A stretch of 32,199 nt of DNA from an uncultured Flavobacteriaceae bacterium (lineage in GTDB: Bacteria > Bacteroidota > Bacteroidia > Flavobacteriales > Flavobacteriaceae), in the NCBI GenBank assembly GCA_913030895.1, contig CAJWGK010000014.1, forward strand, positions 1-32,199. Direction: 5' to 3'. Made by a program: the position numbers and the translations under genes. Under the pieces are notes generated by a model, which had not been told where the DNA came from, ran no database searches, and saw only the letters and a program-made list of their open reading frames with translations. This document shows positions 24,603 to 32,199 of this stretch, in pieces; positions within the stretch are counted from its first letter, which is position 1, and each line of letters starts with the position of its first letter.

Positions 24603-26006
24603 TTAATATTTAATAAATTTCTTCAGATTATGGTAGCAAATGTTTTGAATCATTTCTCCAAAGAAGGCACTATCGTGAGGAAGCAATCCTTTTTCGATAT
24701 CACCGCCAATCATGTTACATAACAGCCGTCTGAAGTACTCGTGTCTAGGAAAAGAGAGGAAGCTACGACTATCGGTCAGCATGCCTATAAATTTTGATAA
24801 GAGCCCAATGTTGGACAATGTTCTCATTTGTGTCTCCATGCCTTGTTTTTGATCTAAAAACCACCAAGCAGTACCCCACTGAATTTCAACTTTATCACTA
24901 TTAAAGTTCCCTGGCATGGTTGCAAATACCTCATTCATGGCAGGGTTTAAATTATATAAAATTGTATTGGTCAATTTATCCTTATCGTTTAATCTACTTA
25001 ATAGCTTAGACAAGTTTTTAGCTTGAGAAAAATCACCAATAGAATCACAACCAACATCTAGACCCAGTTGTCGTTTTAATTTTTGATTGTTTCCTCTAAG
25101 TGCACCTAGGTGAAGCTGTTGCGTCCAGTCAAAATCATGATACATTTGAAAAAGCTCAAATAAAATACAGGAATTAAACATTAATTCTTGTTCTATTGTT
25201 GGAATGGCTCCTGTTAATCGGCTTTTTAAAATCGCATTAACTTCAGCATGGGTATAATCGGAGGCATAAGTAAATTCCAGTCCGTGGTCTGAAATTCTAC
25301 AACCATTTGCGTGAAAGTAAGCCACCCGGGATCGAAGTACCTCCAGTAAGCTATCCAAATCCGTGATGTCATTTTCAGCAGTCGTGGATAAACTACCGAG
25401 ATAATCAAGGTAGTTGTCTTGGGCTATTCCAAAAATTCTGTCTGGTCTAAAACCAGGAAAAACTTGAGGTCCTTCGCCACTATGTGCAATCTTCTTATGA
25501 TTGGATAGATCATCTATTGGATCATCTGTGGTACAAATCATCTCAACTTTCATGTTTTCCAACAATTGTTTGGGATGCAAGTTCTTAAGCTGTCGATTGG
25601 TCTCTTCAAATATTTCAGTGGACGTGGAAGGTTGCAACAAGATGTTGATATTAAAATAGCGCGCTAACTCAAGGTGAGTCCAATGAAACAAGGGATTACC
25701 AGCAGTAAATGGAACGGTATAGGCCCATTTGTCAAATTTCTCTTTGTCGCTAGTTTCCTTTCCAGTAATATACTTCTCTTTTATTCCAATTGATCGCATT
25801 GCACGCCACTTATAATGATCTCTGCTTAACCAAATTTCATTGATTCCAGTAAATGGCTGGTTATTGGCAATAACATCAGGCGACAAATGATTGTGATAAT
25901 CAATAATTGGCATGGCTGCCGCATAATCAAAATACAAGCTTTCTGCTGTTTTATTTTCCAGAAGAAAGTTTTCTTTAATAAAGCTTTTATTGCGCTTAAA
26001 TTCCAT
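24603..26006 (-). CDS. uxaC: glucuronate/galacturonate isomerase
   Basis: Converts D-glucuronate to D-fructuronate (and D-galacturonate to D-tagaturonate) in the cytoplasm. The 467-residue length is normal for the amidohydrolase-fold UxaC. It has the metal-site motif DYHNHLSPD (36-44). Typical downstream blocks are DHYKWRAMRSIG, the FHWTHLELARYF region, and GMLTDSRSFLSFPRHEYFRR near residues 407-427. No tagaturonate reductase or altronate dehydratase is nearby, so glucuronate is the more likely substrate in this locus. Confidence 0.96.
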   Translation of the reverse strand: MEFKRNKSFIKENFLLENKTAESLYFDYAAAMPIIDYHNHLSPDVIANNQPFTGINEIWLSRDHYKWRAMRSIGIKEKYITGKETSDKEKFDKWAYTVPFTAGNPLFHWTHLELARYFNINILLQPSTSTEIFEETNRQLKNLHPKQLLENMKVEMICTTDDPIDDLSNHKKIAHSGEGPQVFPGFRPDRIFGIAQDNYLDYLGSLSTTAENDITDLDSLLEVLRSRVAYFHANGCRISDHGLEFTYASDYTHAEVNAILKSRLTGAIPTIEQELMFNSCILFELFQMYHDFDWTQQLHLGALRGNNQKLKRQLGLDVGCDSIGDFSQAKNLSKLLSRLNDKDKLTNTILYNLNPAMNEVFATMPGNFNSDKVEIQWGTAWWFLDQKQGMETQMRTLSNIGLLSKFIGMLTDSRSFLSFPRHEYFRRLLCNMIGGDIEKGLLPHDSAFFGEMIQNICYHNLKKFIKY

Positions 26007-26008
26007 TG

Positions 26009-27193
26009 TTAGATCAATCTATTGATTCCCCATTCTAATCCTCTTAACTCAGCAAGCCCTCTAAGCCTTCCTATTGCGGAATAGCCTGGGTTAATTTTTG
26101 GTTTGGCTAAGTCGTCAAGCATTTGATGTCCGTGATCGGGACGCATGGGTATTGAAGCGTCTTCACGATTTTCTGCGACTCTGCGTCTTTGTTCTTTAAT
26201 TATACAAGTTATGATTTCATGCATATCGACATCTCCAGTGAGGTGATCTGCTTCATGGAAATTCCCTTCAGCGTCTCGCTTAGTACTTCTGAGGTGTAAA
26301 AAATGTACCCTATCCGCAAAGGCATTAAAAATAGCAGGTAAATCGTTGTCAGCTCTTACCCCCAAGGATCCAGTGCAAAATGTAATTCCATTGGACAGCG
26401 GTGGCACTTGATCGAAGATGTATTCATAATCTTGCATGGTGCTGACCACTCTTGGTAATCCTAAAAGGGTAAAAGGTGGGTCATCAGGGTGAATACACAT
26501 CCGTATCCCTAGGGCCTCAGCAACAGGAATGATCTCGGATAAAAACTTTACCAAATGCAATCTTAATTTATCAGCATCAATTCCTCTATAAGTATCGAGC
26601 ATTGCTTTGAACTCCTCCATGGAGTAGCCTTCCTCAGAACCTGGTAATCCTTTTAGCATATTGTCGGATATTCTTTGAATATCCTCGGGGGGCAGGTTAT
26701 CAAACTGTTTTTTCGCTAGAGAAATTTGCTCCGCAGTATAATCTTTTTCAGCACCTACTCGCTTGAGGATAAATAAATCAAAAACTCTTAATTCTGAAGC
26801 ATTGAATTCTAAAGCAAATGAGCCATCTTCTAAAACCATATCTAAGCGGGTTCTGGTCCAATCCAGTATGGGCATAAAATTGTAACAAATGACATAAACT
26901 CCGCAGTCAACCAAGTTTTTCATACTTACCTTGTAATTCTCGATAAGCTGCTCAAAGTCCGCTGTACGGGTTTTTATTTTTTCATGAACAGGAAGGGATT
27001 CTACTACATCCCAAGTCAGTCCTGCTTTTTCAATTTCATCTTTTCTTTTTTGAATTTCCGCTATTGACCAAATGGCGCCATTAGGGATATGGTGAAGGGC
27101 ATTAACAATACCCGTGGCGCCAGCTTGTCGAACATCGGATAAGCTCACTGGGTCATTGGGTCCATACCAGCGCCAGGTTTGTGTCATTTTCAT
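26009..27193 (-). CDS. uxuA: D-mannonate dehydratase
   Basis: Dehydrates D-mannonate to 2-keto-3-deoxygluconate. Starting at the ATG at 27193 gives 394 residues, the usual UxuA length, and an N-terminus [18 protein letters not shown] as in the family. A start at 27250 would add 19 residues and overlap the upstream gene, so I reject it. Metal and substrate motifs are [30 protein letters not shown] and [10 protein letters not shown]. It starts 10 bases after the SDR gene and ends two bases before uxaC. Confidence 0.96.
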   Translation of the reverse strand: MKMTQTWRWYGPNDPVSLSDVRQAGATGIVNALHHIPNGAIWSIAEIQKRKDEIEKAGLTWDVVESLPVHEKIKTRTADFEQLIENYKVSMKNLVDCGVYVICYNFMPILDWTRTRLDMVLEDGSFALEFNASELRVFDLFILKRVGAEKDYTAEQISLAKKQFDNLPPEDIQRISDNMLKGLPGSEEGYSMEEFKAMLDTYRGIDADKLRLHLVKFLSEIIPVAEALGIRMCIHPDDPPFTLLGLPRVVSTMQDYEYIFDQVPPLSNGITFCTGSLGVRADNDLPAIFNAFADRVHFLHLRSTKRDAEGNFHEADHLTGDVDMHEIITCIIKEQRRRVAENREDASIPMRPDHGHQMLDDLAKPKINPGYSAIGRLRGLAELRGLEWGINRLI

Positions 27194-27203
27194 ATTTCTT
27201 GAT

Positions 27204-28019
27204 TTAAACCCCACTGAAGGCGCTAAAACCGCCGTCGATAGGGAGTACAACTCCAGTTATAAATTGGGCAGCGTCACTACACAAAAAGTGAATGGCACCA
27301 TTTAATTCTTCAGCTTCACCAAATCGTTTCATTGGAGTATTTCTAATAATTGTATCTCCTCTTTCGGTATAGGTTCCGTCTTCATTGAGTAAAAGGGCAC
27401 GATTTTGATTTCCAACAAAAAAACCAGGTGCAATCGCATTAACCCTAACGCCTGATCCAAACTTCAATGCCATCTCAACGGCCATCCAACGCGTAAAATT
27501 CTCAATCCCCGCTTTTGAGGCCGAATATCCTACCACCCTAGTGATAACACGATCCACGCTCATTGAGGAATAATTAATAATTGATCCTCTTTTTTGTTCT
27601 GCCATAATTTTACCAAATACCAAGGAAGGAATTACAGAACCATTGAGGTTCAATTCGGTGACTTTCTTAAAGTCGTCCATGGATAAGTCAAAAATAGTCT
27701 GATCAACGGCTATGGTCGCTCCGGGCATATTACCGCCTGCTGCGTTTAGGAGTATGTCTACCCTACCCCACTCGGCTAAAATCTCTTGGCTTATTTTCTC
27801 AATGGACTCTTTTGAGAGTACGTTAGCGGCAAAGCCTATCGCTGATCCTCCAAAACTTTTAATCACGTCAACTGTCTTTTGTGCTGACGCTTCGGTAAGA
27901 TCTAGGATAGCAATTTTAACGCCTGACTGTGCCAAGCTCTGTGCTATGCATCCCCCAAGCGCTCCTCCTCCTCCGGTAATTACTGCAACTTTGTTATTTA
28001 AATCAAAATTTGGTTTCAT
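27204..28019 (-). CDS. SDR-family oxidoreductase, likely fructuronate reductase
   Basis: A 271-residue short-chain dehydrogenase with TGGGGALG (15-22) for NAD(P), NAAGG (92-96) and the catalytic YSASK (165-169; Tyr165, Lys169). The C-terminal part includes [14 protein letters not shown], characteristic of the SDR group placed beside uxuA in many genomes and annotated as D-mannonate oxidoreductase. It would reduce fructuronate to mannonate, replacing the unrelated long-chain UxuB of E. coli. Pathway logic supports this, since without it no enzyme in the window links UxaC to UxuA. The family is certain; the substrate is a strong inference. Confidence 0.88.
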   Translation of the reverse strand: MKPNFDLNNKVAVITGGGGALGGCIAQSLAQSGVKIAILDLTEASAQKTVDVIKSFGGSAIGFAANVLSKESIEKISQEILAEWGRVDILLNAAGGNMPGATIAVDQTIFDLSMDDFKKVTELNLNGSVIPSLVFGKIMAEQKRGSIINYSSMSVDRVITRVVGYSASKAGIENFTRWMAVEMALKFGSGVRVNAIAPGFFVGNQNRALLLNEDGTYTERGDTIIRNTPMKRFGEAEELNGAIHFLCSDAAQFITGVVLPIDGGFSAFSGV

Positions 28020-28025
28020 AGGTAA

Positions 28026-29225
28026 TTAAAATATAAAATTAGCATCATCCCATTCTATGACTTGGTTGGTATCCATTGCTTGAATTCCCATTTCCACCGC
28101 ATAAGATGCTTTTGCCCCAGTAGAAACGCCAGATAATGGTTTTTGATTGTTTAAAATAGCATCTTTAAAATCAATCAAAGCCTGTTTGGTTGGATCCATG
28201 TGTTTTAAATCTAGTTCACTCCCTTTTCCCTGTTGCCAATTTGAAGTTGCTCCTGATACCCCATCTACATCACCGTATTCTGTTTTGTATTGCCCCTCAG
28301 GGAAAAACCAAGCAGATTTCTGAAAAATTGTAAGGGTTCCTTTGTCTCCCATAACCATAATTTTATAGTCATCTTTGGCATTAGAGGTTAAGCAGGTATA
28401 GGTCGCCTTGATCCCTTGTGGATATTCATAAATAACCTTGGTGTTGTCATAAGTTTCTCTGCCATCTTTCCAATAATCTATTCCGCCAAAACCTATGGCT
28501 TTTTTTGGTGTGGCATTGAGTAACCAATTGGTAAAATCAATTTGATGTGAACTCAACTCTGCCAAAAGCCCGTAGGAAAATTCTCTGTACATCCGCCAAT
28601 TAATCTGACGCTCCAAAGCAGGGTTTGGGACAGTTCTTCGCCAGTCACCATTTCGATTCCATTGCCCTTCAATTGAAATAATCTTTCCTACTTTACCATT
28701 ATTTATCATTTCAACCAACTGCGTGTACATTCTTGAACTGTGATATTGATGACCTGTCTGAAAAATTTTGTTGGATTGCTTACATTTATTTACGATTCTT
28801 GACGTCGCCGCAGTTCCTTTAGCCATTGTTTTTTCACAATAGACATGCTTATCAGCATCAATAGCATCAATAGCAATTTGATCGTGGGTACTTAGAGGGG
28901 TACTTACAATTACAGCATCTACATCCTTATTGTCCAATAATGCTCTGTAGTCACTATATGCTCTAGAATTTTGATTACCTTTAATCAAGGTGAATGCCTC
29001 CTCCAGTCTAAATGGAATATTATCGCATACACCAATAACATTAAAGCCTGAAATTTTATTTATTAATTTTATTAATCCCTGTCCTCGACCACCAGTTCCA
29101 ATTACCCCAATATTAATTTGGGAATTCAAATTACTTAAGGAATGTAAGTTCGCAAATAGATTACTGGATGTCAATGAACCAAGGATTACCCCACCAGTGT
29201 TAAGTATAAATTCTTTTCTTTTCAT
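28026..29225 (-). CDS. exported Gfo/Idh/MocA family oxidoreductase, first gene of the uronate operon
   Basis: A 399-residue oxidoreductase with a Tat-like N-terminus KRKEF (2-6), Lys-Arg replacing Arg-Arg, followed by a hydrophobic segment to about 26. It has the dinucleotide motif GTGGRG (43-48), catalytic-type CEKTM (130-134; Lys132) and QTGHQYHSS. The second half contains AELSSHQIDFTNWL, the GH-family-like His/Asp motif. It starts the operon, about 6 bases ahead of the SDR gene. Its periplasmic location means it acts before uptake, perhaps oxidising a sugar end or glycoside that later enters through TRAP (inference). The substrate is unknown. Confidence 0.87.
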   Translation of the reverse strand: MKRKEFILNTGGVILGSLTSSNLFANLHSLSNLNSQINIGVIGTGGRGQGLIKLINKISGFNVIGVCDNIPFRLEEAFTLIKGNQNSRAYSDYRALLDNKDVDAVIVSTPLSTHDQIAIDAIDADKHVYCEKTMAKGTAATSRIVNKCKQSNKIFQTGHQYHSSRMYTQLVEMINNGKVGKIISIEGQWNRNGDWRRTVPNPALERQINWRMYREFSYGLLAELSSHQIDFTNWLLNATPKKAIGFGGIDYWKDGRETYDNTKVIYEYPQGIKATYTCLTSNAKDDYKIMVMGDKGTLTIFQKSAWFFPEGQYKTEYGDVDGVSGATSNWQQGKGSELDLKHMDPTKQALIDFKDAILNNQKPLSGVSTGAKASYAVEMGIQAMDTNQVIEWDDANFIF

Positions 29226-29314
29226 TCGGTGGTAAATTATTTGTTATTATTTCGCTAATTGTTTTTTAAAGTTTAATTTTAGTTTCAGGCATTATTATTA
29301 GAAAATAGCGCTTG

Positions 29315-29342
29315 ATATGCCGACATATTTCATCCAAAAATA
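29315..29342 (-). promoter_or_regulatory. second candidate promoter and operator of the uronate operon
   Basis: Minus strand TATTTTTG (29342-29335) fits TAnnTTTG. Six bases downstream lies ATATGCCGACATAT (29315-29328), where six of seven pairs match around a central CG, a form used by LacI-family proteins. A TTG at the normal -33 spacing was not found. Confidence 0.35.
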
Positions 29343-29400
29343 ACCTGGTCGGGAAGCTACTAAAATCAATTTTAAATTTTCTTCAAGCATGTTTAAGTTC

Positions 29401-29430
29401 GTGTGCGTACACAAAGCATCTACAAATATA
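29401..29430 (-). promoter_or_regulatory. candidate uronate-operon promoter with LacI-type operator
   Basis: Minus strand TATATTTG (29430-29423) matches TAnnTTTG. Ten bases downstream, at the expected transcription start, is GTGTGCGTACAC (29401-29412), with five of six pairs matching around a central CG as in LacI-family operators. Occupancy there would block the start of transcription. The -33 element is not clear. Confidence 0.5.
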
Positions 29431-29571
29431 ACCAAATTGTTATTTATAGTATTTAAGAATTTAAATGAAAAAACATCAAATAATATGTTAAATATTATAG
29501 CATTTGCTTCTTAGGATGAACTGTTTTTTTATGTTTATATTTATGTGATTTAGTAAAATTATTTGGACTAA

Positions 29572-30645
29572 TTGATAACTATAAAAGACATTGCCAAGGA
29601 AGCCAACGTATCTGCAGGTACAGTTGATAGAGTATTGCACAAACGCGGTGGGGTATCTCCTAAAACAGAGGAGAAAATCAAGAAAATTTTAAAACAAAAA
29701 AAATTTAAAATTAATCAGATTGCTAGTTCTCTAGCGATGAAGAAGCATTTGAACCTTTCAACGCTAATCCCCTTTTTCGATGAGGATAATTTATTCTGGA
29801 AATCCCCTTTTTCGGGTATTCAAAAAGCAAGTGAACAGGTAAGTGCCTATGGTGTTGAGACCAATAATTTCTTTTTTGATCAATTCGATCCTAAAAGCTA
29901 TATCGAGGCCTATGAAAAATTGATAAAAACCAAACCCGATGCAGTGGTTATGGCTCCTTTATTTATAAAAGAGACTGTTCAAATCATAAGTTCACTAAAC
30001 GAAAAGGAGACCCCTTTTCTTTTTTTAAATGTAAATCAACAAGGGTATAATAACCTTTGTTATATCGGACAAAAGTCATTTGAAGGGGGTGCGCTAGCTG
30101 GTCAATTAATTGACCTTTGTATCCAAGCAGGGGATGAAATACTTATCGTTCAAACCAGAAAAAATCTCGAAAACTACAGCTCAATAAGCCAGCGCGTTAA
30201 AGGTTTTATAAATTTCTTTGAGAAAAATAACCTAAATACGAGTGTCCATCAAGTTCAATTTGAGGGATTAACTAATCTCAAAAAAACAGCTGAAACAATA
30301 AATGAACTCCTGAAAAAAAATCGGAAAATAAAAGGAATAGTCATCCCTTCCAGTAGAGCCTCAAATATAGTCGAACTCATTAACCCTAGTCTTATTGAAG
30401 GGCTAAAAGTAGTCGGCTATGATACCACTCCCAAAAATGTTTCAGCCCTAAAAAAAGGACAAATTACTTTTTTGATCTCCCAAAAATCATTTAATCAGGG
30501 TTACAAGTCCATAACCACAATGGTAAACTATCTAATCCATAAAGAAGTACCTGAAGCTGAACTTCCCACTCCTCTTGAAATCGTTACTCGGGAGAATGTC
30601 GAATTCATAGAATACGATAAAAGACGTTACAATAGCGAATTGTAG
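29572..30645 (+). CDS. LacI-family transcriptional regulator
   Basis: A DNA-binding regulator with an N-terminal LacI helix-turn-helix (ITIKDIAKEANVSAGTVDRVLH, residues 2-23) and hinge (about 45-60, with INQIASSLAMKK). A periplasmic-binding-protein-like effector domain of the sugar-binding type follows. The start is the TTG at 29572: an in-frame TAA stands right before it, and the helix-turn-helix begins at once. The 357-residue length is standard. Divergent placement and operator-like repeats in the shared gap make it the likely regulator of the uronate operon, perhaps responding to a uronate or KDG. The effector is not predictable from sequence. It ends 20 bases from the convergent phosphatase gene. 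Confidence 0.92.
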   Translation: MITIKDIAKEANVSAGTVDRVLHKRGGVSPKTEEKIKKILKQKKFKINQIASSLAMKKHLNLSTLIPFFDEDNLFWKSPFSGIQKASEQVSAYGVETNNFFFDQFDPKSYIEAYEKLIKTKPDAVVMAPLFIKETVQIISSLNEKETPFLFLNVNQQGYNNLCYIGQKSFEGGALAGQLIDLCIQAGDEILIVQTRKNLENYSSISQRVKGFINFFEKNNLNTSVHQVQFEGLTNLKKTAETINELLKKNRKIKGIVIPSSRASNIVELINPSLIEGLKVVGYDTTPKNVSALKKGQITFLISQKSFNQGYKSITTMVNYLIHKEVPEAELPTPLEIVTRENVEFIEYDKRRYNSEL

Positions 30646-30665
30646 TAATCGCTCTAAAATTTATT

Positions 30666-32138
30666 TTAATTTGTGGAAGTGAAGTTCTGCTGATTGACAA
30701 CATTCCCATTTATATCACAATGACTAAAGGTGAGCGAAGGTTTATTTCCTTGTCTTTCAACATCCACAGTTAAAAAGCCACCCTTAACTCTGAGAAATTT
30801 ATGCTCAGGACGAAAATCGTCTTGCTTCCAGCCCCCAGCGTGAACATCAGCTCCCGCACCACAACCAAACTCCCACAAGTTCGTGCCTTCAATATGGGTA
30901 ACATACTGCCAGTGACGATCACCATTTACAATGAAGAAGTTTTTTTGTTTTTTGATAAAGCTTAATAATTCAGTCTGCTCATAAGCGTAATTGGCATTAC
31001 TGAGATTATCATTTTTATTCTTTCGATCGGGACCCAATATGGGTGATGATGTGATTAAAATTTTGTAAGTAGCATCAGAGTTTTCTACTGTTTTGTAAAA
31101 CCATTGTTTTTGTTGATCTCCCCAAATGGTTTTTTCGGGACCATCTTCCAGATAGTTTTGATTTCTGTAATTTCTTCCCTCTACAATCCAAATCTGTAAA
31201 TCCTTACCCCACCGAATAGTTTTGTATCTTTTTTTATAGCTAGGGAATTGTTCCTCATCAAATATTTCCAAGCCTCTTTCGAAAGGAACAATGCCGTAGT
31301 CTCTTCCAGGATAACTGTCATCGAAACCTACATCGTGGTCGTCTTTCATGAAATAGGAAGTGTACTTGTTGTAAAAAGATCTTTGAAAAGGCAATGCGAA
31401 CAAACGATTCCATTTAAAGCGCATTAGTTCTTCAGTCATAGCGTAAGGATTAGGTTTATCCATGTACTCAATGTCTCCTGTATGAACATAAAAATCAGGT
31501 GCCATTTTATCCATACTAGGATAGATTTTATGTCCGTTTTTTATGTCGTCTCTTCGATTGTAATCATGACAAGAAACTACACAAAATTTCACAGCATCTG
31601 AAGAAGATTTTTCATTTGGCAAAAGAAAACTTCCAAAAATACTATCCGAAACCTGTTCTTTTCCAACTGGTCTAGAAAGTATTTTTAACTGGTATGATTT
31701 CCCAGCATTCAATCCCTCTAACTTCCATTGGAAGGTATGATCTCTATTTTGATCGACCGCTTCCCAAGCCAAGGTGACAGCCTTGTCAGGTTGACCTGTC
31801 TCAAAATATTGAAGTTGAACCTCGCCCGGTATTCCTGGACAGTAGCCCTCCATATCTTTTAAGCTTAAATCGTCAGGAATCTGTGAGTTATAGATGGCCT
31901 CTATATTTTTATTTTCGGCTAAGTCTAGCATTTGCTCCTTTGAGATTTCCTTAAAAGGCTGACCATCAAAAAAAGCTTCTTTATTTTTTGTAAGTCTGGT
32001 CCAAACCACAATAGAGTTTTGATCCGCCCAACCATTTTTTATTCCGTTTCCGAAATATGGTCCCTCCATGTCCTCTGGTGAGTGACATGAAAACAAGAAG
32101 AGTACTATAAACCCATATAAAATATTTCTCATATTCAT
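30666..32138 (-). CDS. PhoD-like metallophosphatase lipoprotein
   Basis: A 490-residue lipoprotein (lipobox LFSC, Cys18) of the alkaline phosphatase D/PhoD-like superfamily. An N-terminal fibronectin-like domain (about 25-170) is typical. The metallophosphatase core has VVSCHDY (187-193), HTGDIEY (219-225), KDDHDVGFDD (265-274) and VNGDRHWQY (404-412). These supply the metal-binding Asp, Asn and His residues. It would hydrolyse phosphomono- or diesters at the cell surface. A second ATG at codon 3 (MRNIL) is an equally good start. It is convergent with the lacI-type gene and not visibly tied to the sugar pathway, though phosphate scavenging often accompanies polysaccharide use in marine bacteria. 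Confidence 0.87.
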   Translation of the reverse strand: MNMRNILYGFIVLFLFSCHSPEDMEGPYFGNGIKNGWADQNSIVVWTRLTKNKEAFFDGQPFKEISKEQMLDLAENKNIEAIYNSQIPDDLSLKDMEGYCPGIPGEVQLQYFETGQPDKAVTLAWEAVDQNRDHTFQWKLEGLNAGKSYQLKILSRPVGKEQVSDSIFGSFLLPNEKSSSDAVKFCVVSCHDYNRRDDIKNGHKIYPSMDKMAPDFYVHTGDIEYMDKPNPYAMTEELMRFKWNRLFALPFQRSFYNKYTSYFMKDDHDVGFDDSYPGRDYGIVPFERGLEIFDEEQFPSYKKRYKTIRWGKDLQIWIVEGRNYRNQNYLEDGPEKTIWGDQQKQWFYKTVENSDATYKILITSSPILGPDRKNKNDNLSNANYAYEQTELLSFIKKQKNFFIVNGDRHWQYVTHIEGTNLWEFGCGAGADVHAGGWKQDDFRPEHKFLRVKGGFLTVDVERQGNKPSLTFSHCDINGNVVNQQNFTSTN

Positions 32139-32199
32139 TTTTTAATTACAACAGTTTTGCATTAGTAATTTGAGATTTAGGGCTATTCTTTAATTAAAT

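Larger units (their letters stand above)
29226..29571. other. divergent control region between the uronate operon and its LacI regulator
   Basis: No open frame. It carries two minus-strand -7 boxes (29423-29430 and 29335-29342), each followed within ten bases by an inverted repeat with a central CG. Toward the regulator gene no exact TAnnTTTG is present, only near matches such as TAGCATTTG, which has one extra base. Confidence 0.55.

Noticed and set aside
27194-27250. Longer uxuA start at 27250
   Set aside because: It would overlap the SDR gene, and the added residues are absent from the family; the ATG at 27193 gives the standard 394 residues.
894-29357. Shared 11-mer GGTCGGGAAGC in the tmRNA and in the LacI control region
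   Set aside because: In tmRNA it is half of a known-type helix; the second copy at 29347-29357 lacks the pairing partner, so chance is the simpler reading.
1-32199. CRISPR arrays, tRNA genes, insertion sequences and phage genes
   Set aside because: Looked for on both strands; no regularly spaced repeats, cloverleaf sequences, transposases or phage proteins were recognised.

Overview
The window looks like a chromosomal segment of a low-GC, probably marine member of the Bacteroidota (Flavobacteriia-like). Supporting signs are the C-terminal remnant of a TonB-dependent receptor, several promoter-like boxes of the Bacteroidota form TAnnTTTG, start codons without an evident Shine-Dalgarno sequence, many short lipoprotein signals, and a tmRNA whose CCA end is not encoded. 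The genus cannot be named from what I can see.

Layout. Positions 1-1170 hold mostly non-coding DNA, a decayed TonB-receptor tail and the tmRNA gene ssrA. Positions 1222-2661 carry two plus-strand genes: a secreted esterase of the PHB-depolymerase/LpqC type and a DoxX membrane protein. Positions 2776-15871 are one unidirectional minus-strand block of ten genes. In transcription order they are a Tat-exported NHL beta-propeller, a GH29 alpha-L-fucosidase, a DUF1080 lipoprotein, a Kazal-domain lipoprotein, a DUF1549/DUF1553 protein with two CxxCH motifs, a DUF1501 Tat protein, a membrane cytochrome with a leucine-rich tail, a GH109-like oxidoreductase, a second DUF1080 lipoprotein and another exported Gfo/Idh/MocA oxidoreductase. 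A plus-strand aldose 1-epimerase follows (16050-17243). A GH95 fucosidase (17247-19706), a kdgK-kdgA pair (19837-21553) and a tight seven-gene minus-strand operon (21859-29225) come next. That operon encodes an exported oxidoreductase, an SDR-type fructuronate reductase, UxuA, UxaC and a complete TRAP transporter (DctP, DctQ, DctM). A divergent LacI-family regulator (29572-30645) and a PhoD-like phosphatase lipoprotein (30666-32138) close the window.

How the genes fit together. The right half is a complete hexuronate route: TRAP import, UxaC (glucuronate to fructuronate), an SDR reductase (to mannonate), UxuA (to KDG), KdgK (to KDPG) and KdgA (to pyruvate and glyceraldehyde 3-phosphate). The LacI protein beside it is the obvious candidate regulator. 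GH29 and GH95 remove fucose, so the combined target may be a fucosylated, uronate-containing glycan (inference). The left block is the unusual part. It places exported NAD-dependent-type oxidoreductases and DUF1080 proteins (Pfam name: 3-keto-disaccharide hydrolase) in one block with cytochrome c and DUF1501/DUF1553 proteins best known from Planctomycetes. This suggests an oxidative, 3-keto-type route of glycoside cleavage in the cell envelope with its own electron outlet. No SusC/SusD pair, sulfatase, insertion sequence, CRISPR array or tRNA was recognised.
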